From: Desulfatirhabdium sp040755275
GTDB lineage: Bacteria; Desulfobacterota; Desulfobacteria; Desulfobacterales; Desulfatirhabdiaceae
Assembly: GCA_040755275.1 (NCBI GenBank)
Contig: JBFMBE010000106.1
Location: 1 to 12,106, forward strand
Reading direction: 5' to 3'
DNA: 12,106 nt
Positions 6,830-12,106 of this stretch are shown here, piece by piece. The translations under genes and the position numbers were made by a program. The notes below the pieces were generated by a model. It was given only the letters and a program-made list of their open reading frames with translations. It ran no database searches and had not been told where the DNA came from. The first letter of the stretch is position 1. Each line of letters starts with the position of its first letter.

Positions 6830-9013
6830 TCAGCTCTGGAGCAGAATGCGGCAGTCGGCCACCGTAGCCCCTTTGCCTTCTGCATGAACGAGCAGCGGGT
6901 TGATGTCGATTTCCCGAATTTCTGGATGGTTGACGACCAGATCCGAAAAGGAGACGACGAGCCGCTCGAGCTCGATCAAGTCGGTTTTCGGCCTTCCGCG
7001 AACCCCTTCGAGCAGCCTGTAACCCCGGATGCTGCGGATCATGCGCCTGGCTTCGTTGCGCTGCACCGGGGCCAGACGAAAGACGACATCCTGAAACACC
7101 TCGACGAAGATGCCGCCGATTCCGAACATGATCAGCGGTCCGAACACAGGGTAACGGTTCATGCCGAGAATGATTTCCTCCCCTTTCGGAGCCATTTTCT
7201 GAACCAGAACCCCCCGGATTTCGGCTTTTGGATCGTAGGCCCGGGCATTGCTCAAAATGGTGTCAAAGGCATCTCGCACTTCGGCCTCGTTCTGAAGGTT
7301 CACCCGGACCCCTCCTGCATCGCTCTTGTGCAGAATCTGGGCGGAGACGATCTTCATCACGACCGGATATCCCATGTCGGAAGCAAGGACTGCCCCTTCG
7401 TCGGCGGTCGTCGCCAGGCGTGTCGGCAAGGTGTTGAATCCATAGCAGGAGAGAAGCTCGAGGCCTTCCAGCTCGCCCAGGGATGTGTTTCCCCGTTGAA
7501 CATGGTCGGCAATCATGGCTCTGGCCCGCTCGACATCGTGTTTCAGGGTGAACTGTGCGAGAAACTGCCGGTTCAGCCATTTCGAATACCGGTAGAGCGC
7601 CCCCATGGCCTTTGCGGCGCTTTCAGGGAACTTGAAAACCGGAATTCCGTTTTCCTGGAGGTGCCGCACCCCGGACGACACATCCACGATGCCCATGAAG
7701 CAGCACAGAATGGGTTTTGCCGTTTGGCGGGCGATGCCGGAAATGGCTTTAGCCGTTCCGAGGGCATCGGTCATGGACTGGGGAGTCAGGATCACGAGCG
7801 CACCATCGACGCCTTCGTCCCGGATGACAGCTTTCAAGGCGTTTTCGTAGCGTTCCTGGGAAGCGTCTCCGATGACATCGACCGGATTGTGGATGTTGGC
7901 CGTTTCCGGAAGATGAGAAGCCAGGACCTCGGTCGTTTCCGGCTGGAACCGGGCCAGTTGCAGACCGGAGTTGACCGTCATGTCTGTTGCGACGATGCCA
8001 GGCCCACCCGCATTCGTGATGATGGCCACGCGGTTTCCCTCCGGTATCTTTTTGCGAAGCTTGCCGAGATTGCTCAGGTTCTTGTAGGCGAAGGCCGTGG
8101 CGAAATCGAAGAGCTCATCGATGGATTCGACTCGGATGATCCCGCACTGTTTGAAGATGGCGTCATAGACAGCCTCGGTTCCGGCCAGTGCGCCGGTGTG
8201 GGAGGCTGCGGCCATGGCGCCTGCCCGTGTCCGGCCGCTTTTAATGACGAGAATCGGCGTTGGGCGATCCCCTGAAGTGATGGCCTTGACAGTATCGATG
8301 AATTCCCGGCCCCGTCGAAGCTCTTCGAGGTAAATCATGATGACTTCGGTATCCGTATCGCGGTGCAAATACCGCAGGAGGTCAAGCTCGTCGATATCGG
8401 CTTTGTTCCCGATGGAGATGAATTTGGAGAACCCGAATTCCCGGTCCGCAGCAAAATCCAGAACGGCCGTACACAGGGCCCCGCTCTGGGAGATGAAGGA
8501 AACGTTCCCGGCCTTGGGCATGCGCGCCGAAAAACTGGCGTTCAATTGAACGGCCGGCAGCGGATTGATCACCCCGAGGCAGTTGGGTCCGACCACCCGG
8601 ACGCCGGCGCTCCGGCAAGTTTCAACGATTGTCGCCTCGATGTTCGCCCCCTCCGGTCCGACTTCCCGAAAACCGGCAGAAACGATGACCATTCCCTTCA
8701 CGCCTTTCTGAATGGCCTGGTCGACCGCCTCCAGACAACGTTTGGGCGGCAGGATCAGCATGGCCAGATCGACCCGGTCGGGAATATCGAGAATGCTTGG
8801 ATAAGCCCGTACACAGCGGATGGATTTCGCGTTGGGATTCACGGGATAGAGAGTTCCCGTGAACCCACCTTTCAGAATGTTCTGAAAAATGTCGTGGCCT
8901 ACCTTGCCGGGAGTATTCGATGCTCCGATGACGGCAACGGATTTGGGCGAAAAAATGGCATCCAGCGATGAAAACAGGGTTTCCTGTTCAGGTTCCAGTA
9001 CCTCGACGTTCAA
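6830..9013 (-). CDS. ADP-forming acyl-CoA synthetase, alpha-beta fusion
   Basis: A cytoplasmic enzyme of the ADP-forming acetate-CoA ligase family, which interconverts acyl-CoA + ADP + Pi with acid + CoA + ATP. It is 727 residues, the usual size for the fused form. In order: CoA-binding Rossmann domain (about 20-145, VAVIGAS at 26-32, GPNCLG at 142-147); succinyl-CoA synthetase-like alpha region with the catalytic phospho-His H272 in ASHTGALAG; a flavodoxin-like middle region; and an ATP-grasp beta domain (about 510-727) with H562 in HKSDAGGV, the second phospho-His of the family, and MFGIGGIFVEV (629-639). No GNAT domain is attached, so it is not a Pat-type acetyltransferase. The acyl substrate is unknown. 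The start is read as TTG at 9013 because AAGGAG lies exactly 6 bases upstream; TTG at 9028 lacks such a site and would add 5 residues. It follows the DUF169 gene by 66 bases and precedes the phosphopantetheinyl transferase by 7. Confidence 0.92.
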   Translation of the reverse strand: MNVEVLEPEQETLFSSLDAIFSPKSVAVIGASNTPGKVGHDIFQNILKGGFTGTLYPVNPNAKSIRCVRAYPSILDIPDRVDLAMLILPPKRCLEAVDQAIQKGVKGMVIVSAGFREVGPEGANIEATIVETCRSAGVRVVGPNCLGVINPLPAVQLNASFSARMPKAGNVSFISQSGALCTAVLDFAADREFGFSKFISIGNKADIDELDLLRYLHRDTDTEVIMIYLEELRRGREFIDTVKAITSGDRPTPILVIKSGRTRAGAMAAASHTGALAGTEAVYDAIFKQCGIIRVESIDELFDFATAFAYKNLSNLGKLRKKIPEGNRVAIITNAGGPGIVATDMTVNSGLQLARFQPETTEVLASHLPETANIHNPVDVIGDASQERYENALKAVIRDEGVDGALVILTPQSMTDALGTAKAISGIARQTAKPILCCFMGIVDVSSGVRHLQENGIPVFKFPESAAKAMGALYRYSKWLNRQFLAQFTLKHDVERARAMIADHVQRGNTSLGELEGLELLSCYGFNTLPTRLATTADEGAVLASDMGYPVVMKIVSAQILHKSDAGGVRVNLQNEAEVRDAFDTILSNARAYDPKAEIRGVLVQKMAPKGEEIILGMNRYPVFGPLIMFGIGGIFVEVFQDVVFRLAPVQRNEARRMIRSIRGYRLLEGVRGRPKTDLIELERLVVSFSDLVVNHPEIREIDINPLLVHAEGKGATVADCRILLQS

Positions 9014-9019
9014 AGCATG

Positions 9020-9025
9020 CTCCTT
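9020..9025 (-). promoter_or_regulatory. Ribosome binding site fixing a TTG start
   Basis: AAGGAG on the minus strand stands 6 bases from TTG at 9013-9011. The only nearby ATG (9017-9015) is out of frame and reaches a TGA after one codon. This decides the start of the acyl-CoA synthetase gene and implies reduced initiation. Confidence 0.65.
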
Positions 9026-9079
9026 CAAATCGGTTTCGGGTTGTTTGGCAGGACGACTTGCAAATCATCCCGTATCAGC

Positions 9080-9892
9080 TCATTGTCTCAATGCCTTCCA
9101 TGTCCTTCGTTCCAGAAAACTTCCGGAAACATTGGCCTCCATCTCCAGGAACCGCTCGTAGGGAACGGCTACGGTCATCAGCCCTCGTTCGAGCTGACGG
9201 AGGACGTTTTCACGAGCAGAAATGTCGGTCATTCCGATCACGGCCCGTCCCAAACCGTTTACGGCCTCCCGGTAAGCGAAAATACCGATGGTCTGACATC
9301 CTGCGCCATAGGGCACAATGACGTTTTCAACCCCTTTCCGATCGTAATTGGCCAGAATGACCAGGGCAGCGAGCGCATCGGCATCAACCAGAAAAACGAC
9401 GACCTGCGGCTTATCCGTTTCCGGATCGATGTCACCAAGCGGAGAAAAAACGACATAAGGCGAAGGGACTTCCAGGATCGGCAGCTGATCGATAAAATCC
9501 TGAACGAGATCGGGATCACGCACATAGCCTTCCCCGTGCAGGAAGTCCTCAAGAAAGGCCTCCGTCACGTAGGGCCTGATCCCTTCCGCAACCGCCCTTC
9601 CGGCCTCACAGCAAGCATTCCCGGAAGAAAGAAATCGGCAGAACCCGTCGATGCCCCCCGGAAAATCGACATAGACATTTCCAAACCCAAGGCCGACCCC
9701 TCCTCCCCAGCACCCGTAAGTCTGTTTGCTGAAAACCGCCTTCTGTCCTTTGGCTGCTGCCGCGAGCATCCACATGACGCAGCCCCATTTTCCGGGCTTG
9801 AATTCCCTGGCACCTTCCGGTTTTTCGTCTTTCCACAGAATGGCCACGGGAGAATACCGACATCCGATTGCCAATGCAAGGCGACTTTCCAT
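9080..9892 (-). CDS. DUF169 family protein
   Basis: A soluble protein of 270 residues recognised as DUF169 (COG2043), a widespread family in anaerobes and archaea with no settled function. Typical features seen: the N-terminal SPVAILW strand (14-20), a Cys-Gly-rich centre (C38, C61 in YGCWGGGVGLG, C85, C94-C95), the LEVPSPYVVFSPL segment (140-152) and the late VPYGAGCQTIGIF segment with C199. Seven cysteines suggest a metal or Fe-S site, which is an inference. The start at 9892 is supported by AAAGGAG six bases upstream; a longer frame to 9967 runs toward repeat R5. It is the first gene of the tight minus-strand run and precedes the acyl-CoA synthetase gene by 66 bases. That suggests a shared metabolic role, but none can be named. 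Confidence 0.88.
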   Translation of the reverse strand: MESRLALAIGCRYSPVAILWKDEKPEGAREFKPGKWGCVMWMLAAAAKGQKAVFSKQTYGCWGGGVGLGFGNVYVDFPGGIDGFCRFLSSGNACCEAGRAVAEGIRPYVTEAFLEDFLHGEGYVRDPDLVQDFIDQLPILEVPSPYVVFSPLGDIDPETDKPQVVVFLVDADALAALVILANYDRKGVENVIVPYGAGCQTIGIFAYREAVNGLGRAVIGMTDISARENVLRQLERGLMTVAVPYERFLEMEANVSGSFLERRTWKALRQ

Positions 9893-9962
9893 AGAATCTC
9901 CTTTCCGGTGATCGTGTTCGGCACACAGGGGGTTGGACTCTTCGATCATCCCAATCCTTTCA

Positions 9963-10163
9963 TTCAACGAAGATGGCTTCGCAAAAAGTCGCTATCCACC
10001 GATCTTCTTTCAAAGCCGGGTCTCCAGCAGGAAGGCGGATGACGTTTGGCGAAACAGAGAAATCTGTTTGAAGCAGCAGTCTCAAAAGGCATATGTTCTG
10101 CCATGCTCAGAGGCCCGGCAATCGACAAAATCGGGGTAGCGGCGACTTTTTGCGGGGCCATCA
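9963..10163. repeat. MITE-like element R5 with terminal inverted repeats
   Basis: The best complete copy of the main type. The left end AGATGGCTTCGCAAAAAGTC (9971-9990) and the right end GACTTTTTGCGGGGCCATCA (10144-10163) are inverted repeats matching at 17 of 20 positions, enclosing a 193-bp element. The flank TTCAACGA (9963-9970) also precedes R2 at 3275-3282. Internal blocks are CTCCAGCAGGAAGGCGGATGA, AAAAGGCATATGTTCTGCCATGCTC, and GGCCCGGCAATCGACAAAAT followed by GGGTAGCGGC; the last two are nearly identical in R7. The right end supplies the stop codon of the TolC gene. It fills most of the 268-bp gap to the DUF169 gene. Confidence 0.8.
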
Positions 10164-11474
10164 GCGTTGCCCGATCGCCCGTTTTAAATTGGCCTCCGCA
10201 AGAAATACCCCGACGATTGCCCGATCGTCGTCGAGCTCGGCACGGCTAAGGTAGCTGCGGGCGTCCAACACATCCGTCGAAGTGGCGGCACCTTGCTGAA
10301 AGCGCAGATTGGTGATGCGAAAATTTTCAACGGCCTGGATCCGGGCTTCCTGTGCCGTCTTGCAGTTTTCTTGGGCAGCTCTCCACGCTTCCCAGGCTTC
10401 GACGACTTCGAGTGCGACGCTGTCTTTCACACCCTGCCATCGCCGTTCGTAGGCAGCCTGTTCATGCATGGCCTTGCGGACCTCGTCCCGAGTTTTCCCC
10501 CACTCAAAGAAGGTCCATCGAGCCTGGAGAGACAGGCTCAGGTTGTTGTCGTTTCCGAATTCGTTGTGGTCGGCTGCCACGTTGTCACCGAGCCGTTCGT
10601 AACGACCGATCATGGAAAGCTCCGGGTATGCAGGGGCTCTTGCCGCCTGAACCGCAAGCCCTGCCTTTTCGTAGGTAAGCCGCATGGCCTTCAATTCCGG
10701 TCGATAAACCTGTGCCTGATCGAGAAGAGTGCCAAGCGCAGGAAGCACGGGCAGGCTGTCGGGCAGGCCCGCCACACGAACGGGTTGATCGACCGTTCGC
10801 CCGATGGCCACATTGAGAGAGGCTGCGGCAAGGTTTCTGTCTGCCTGAGCCTGAACCATGCCCTGTTTGGCATGGGCCAGGCCGACCTTGGCCTTTAGAA
10901 GGTCGTTGAAAGAGATGACTCCCTGCTCGAAGAAGCGCTGGGCATCCAGAACATGGGCATCCAGTTGGGCCACTTCCTCCCGGACAACTGCGACGGCACG
11001 CTCGGCCAGAACCAACCGATACCAGGCAACCCGAGCCTGATGAGCCACATCGAGATGGGCCTGCTCGGTACGGATCTTCTGGATATCGACGTCAAGGGCC
11101 GCCATCTTCTTTCGAGTGCTCAGGGCAAACCCTGTAAACAACGGTTGAATCGCGGAAACATCCCAGGAGAATCGGTCCTGCTTGCCGACTGGAACGTGAT
11201 TCATCCCGAACACCGCGTAAGGTGCATCCTTGAAACGGGTGTATGCATAGGAGGCCGACAGTTTGGGGAGCAAGGCCGCCAAGGCAGCACGATCCCCTTC
11301 CACAGCGGCCTTTTCGAGCTCAATTGCAGCGGCGATGGCGGGTTGATTGGTTAGAGCCTCTGAAACAGCGCTCTCCACATCGAGAACCGATGTCTCCGCG
11401 CCATGAACCATGCCGATCCACCACAAAATCATACTTGGAACCAGAAACGCCTGAACCGAGAATCGAATTTTCAT
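10161..11474 (-). CDS. TolC-family outer membrane efflux protein
   Basis: An outer membrane channel of the TolC/OEP family, 437 residues, near the usual length. The first 25-26 residues are a signal peptide: KIR n-region, hydrophobic FLVPSMILWWIGMV, cleavage near VHGA. The mature part shows two related halves of long coiled helices (about 35-75, 115-225, 255-285, 335-430), separated by strand segments such as LSASYAYTRF and LSLSLQARWTFFEWG, as expected for a 12-strand barrel on a helical tunnel. The RFFEQGVISFNDLLKAKVGL segment (about 182-201) and RFQQGAATSTDVLDARSYL (about 393-411) are the repeated OEP motif. It would pair with an inner membrane pump and adaptor to export drugs, proteins or metabolites, but neither gene is in the window. 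No good ribosome site is visible before the ATG at 11474. The stop codon overlaps the end of repeat R5. Confidence 0.92.
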   Translation of the reverse strand: MKIRFSVQAFLVPSMILWWIGMVHGAETSVLDVESAVSEALTNQPAIAAAIELEKAAVEGDRAALAALLPKLSASYAYTRFKDAPYAVFGMNHVPVGKQDRFSWDVSAIQPLFTGFALSTRKKMAALDVDIQKIRTEQAHLDVAHQARVAWYRLVLAERAVAVVREEVAQLDAHVLDAQRFFEQGVISFNDLLKAKVGLAHAKQGMVQAQADRNLAAASLNVAIGRTVDQPVRVAGLPDSLPVLPALGTLLDQAQVYRPELKAMRLTYEKAGLAVQAARAPAYPELSMIGRYERLGDNVAADHNEFGNDNNLSLSLQARWTFFEWGKTRDEVRKAMHEQAAYERRWQGVKDSVALEVVEAWEAWRAAQENCKTAQEARIQAVENFRITNLRFQQGAATSTDVLDARSYLSRAELDDDRAIVGVFLAEANLKRAIGQR

Positions 11475-11539
11475 TTTAAAATGCCGTACATGCTGATAGG
11501 ATTCTTACGAAGGGTGCAGCAGTAGCTCCATTGTTCATA

Positions 11540-11739
11540 ACGAGATCGGGCGGCTGAGTTTTTTCGCAGCAGCGAAAAAGGTTCCCCAGTCACCCCGCGG
11601 CTCGACAGAGACTTCCTGACTTTTTGCGGGACCATCATGACTGATGGCCCCGCAAAAAGTCGGAAAGTCTCGTCATCGTCGCATGGCAGGGCATACGCCT
11701 TTTTCGCTGCAGCGGATAAACTCAGCCGCCCGAGCTCGT
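11540..11739. repeat. 200-bp palindromic repeat R6
   Basis: Two copies of the same unit lie head to head around the central hairpin (11618-11661, loop TGAC). The outer 42-bp arms, 11540-11581 and the complement of 11698-11739, differ at about four positions. The arm contains CGGGCGGCTGAG and CAGCGAAAAAGG. The regions between arm and centre differ: the left matches R1, while the right carries the GGCGTATGCCCTGCCATG block in inverted orientation. The left half (11540-11637) is a direct copy of 30-127. No gene is present; it lies 66 bases upstream of the TolC start. Confidence 0.85.
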
Positions 11740-11741
11740 AA

Positions 11742-11835
11742 GGGCCGGGCGTTGGGTCAACCATTCGATAAAGGCCAGTAAGCCGCAACGGTTTGATTTT
11801 CAAACAATTGTTTGTTGTTGAACGCCGCCCGGCCC
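11742..11835. repeat. Separate imperfect inverted repeat between R6 and R7
   Basis: GGGCCGGGCGTTGGGTCAAC (11742-11761) and GTTGAACGCCGCCCGGCCC (11817-11835) are inverted copies with a small gap. Between them lies a perfect 14-base palindrome, CAAACAATTGTTTG (11801-11814), off centre. It shares no block with the R1-R7 family. The palindrome could be a dimeric-protein operator, but no neighbouring promoter is clear. Confidence 0.5.
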
Positions 11836-11861
11836 AACGATCTCCGGCGGCTTCAAACAAG

Positions 11862-11977
11862 TATCCGCTGCAGCATCAAAAGGCATATGCCCCGCCATGC
11901 TCAGGCCCGGCAATCGACAAAATCTGGGTAGCGGCGACTTTTTGCGGGACCATCATGACTGATGGCCCCGCAAAAAG
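11862..11977. repeat. Repeat R7, partial copy of the R5 body plus central hairpin
   Basis: TATCCGCTGCAGC (11862-11874) matches the R6 right arm. AAAAGGCATATGCCCCGCCATG and GGCCCGGCAATCGACAAAAT followed by TGGGTAGCGGC match the R5 interior almost base for base. It ends in the hairpin with arms 11936-11955 and 11960-11977 around loop TGAC. The unit runs directly into the inverted R2 copy, giving a composite. It carries no gene. Confidence 0.75.
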
Positions 11978-11988
11978 CTCATCATATG

Positions 11989-12106
11989 GACGGCTTCGAA
12001 AAAAGGCCGCAGGCAAGGAGTGCAAATCCCGAGGAATGAGGCGTACTTAAACGTACGCCGCAATGACGAGGGATGCAGCACGACACAGCATCCGGCCTTT
12101 TTGCGA
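11989..12106. repeat. Inverted copy of R2, cut by the window edge
   Basis: Read on the minus strand this matches 3291-3408 with two substitutions by my count. The inner hairpin GGCGTAC...GTACGCC and the GGATGC...GCATCC stem are kept. The far terminal repeat (TCGCAAAAAGGCC) runs to the window edge, so the last few bases are outside. The two copies are in inverted orientation about 8.6 kb apart. Confidence 0.85.

Noticed and set aside
6821..8275. Plus-strand open frame of 484 codons opposite the acyl-CoA synthetase
   Set aside because: It is antisense to a gene with clear family motifs, and its composition (rich in H, D, R, Q) is typical of a shadow frame in GC-rich DNA.
9017..10042. Plus-strand open frame of 341 codons opposite the DUF169 gene
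   Set aside because: It shows no recognisable domain and runs through repeat R5. The minus-strand frame has family motifs and a strong ribosome site.
11471..11860. Minus-strand frame of 129 codons whose stop overlaps the TolC start (ATGA)
   Set aside because: Almost all of it is read through R6 and the adjacent inverted repeat, with no family resemblance. The overlap is probably chance, although coupling would explain the missing TolC ribosome site.
30..12106. CRISPR array or integron attC sites
   Set aside because: Repeats are long, irregularly spaced, differ in interior and orientation, and lie between genes. There are no regular spacers, cas genes, integrase or cassette-like gene order.

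Overview
The window looks like chromosome from an anaerobic Desulfobacterota bacterium, probably near Desulfobacterales. This rests on gene content: a Cys-motif PAS hybrid kinase, an ADP-forming acyl-CoA synthetase fusion, a DUF169 protein, an M29 aminopeptidase paired with a small conserved protein, and dense palindromic intergenic repeats. It is an inference from families and overall feel, not from a database match. I see nine protein-coding genes, no tRNA or rRNA, no CRISPR array, no phage genes and no transposase.

Layout. Bases 1-325 hold a composite palindromic repeat (R1) and the leader of the first gene. Two plus-strand genes follow: a hybrid sensor kinase with receiver domain (326-2227) and a thioredoxin-fold/HEAT protein with a CPHC active site (2296-3258). 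They probably form a signalling and redox operon. They converge on an NAD-dependent sugar epimerase (3447-4427, minus), with a 125-bp terminal-inverted-repeat element (R2) between them. The minus strand then carries an M29 aminopeptidase, a small conserved acidic protein, an Sfp-type phosphopantetheinyl transferase, an alpha-beta fused ADP-forming acyl-CoA synthetase and a DUF169 protein (listed here in the reverse of transcription order). These are tightly spaced at several junctions, so one or two long transcripts are likely. Upstream of them on the same strand lies a TolC-type outer membrane efflux gene (10161-11474), set apart by repeat R5. Bases 11475-12106 hold no gene that I accept and are almost entirely repeat (R6, a separate inverted repeat, R7 and an inverted copy of R2).

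How it works together. The acyl-CoA synthetase and the phosphopantetheinyl transferase are 7 nt apart and both act on CoA, so they are probably co-translated. The kinase and the CPHC protein may together sense or relay a redox cue. The epimerase, aminopeptidase and TolC look like housekeeping or envelope functions with no visible partner genes here.

The most unusual content is the repeat family. It has at least seven loci sharing a terminal core (TGATGGCCCCGCAAAAAGTC or its complement) around several different interiors. Copies lie in direct and inverted orientation, and three consecutive repeat-adjacent minus-strand genes have stop codons inside or one base from a repeat end. No transposase is present, so these would be non-autonomous MITE-like or REP-like elements. 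I did not find a convincing new multi-gene system; the protein genes belong to recognisable families.
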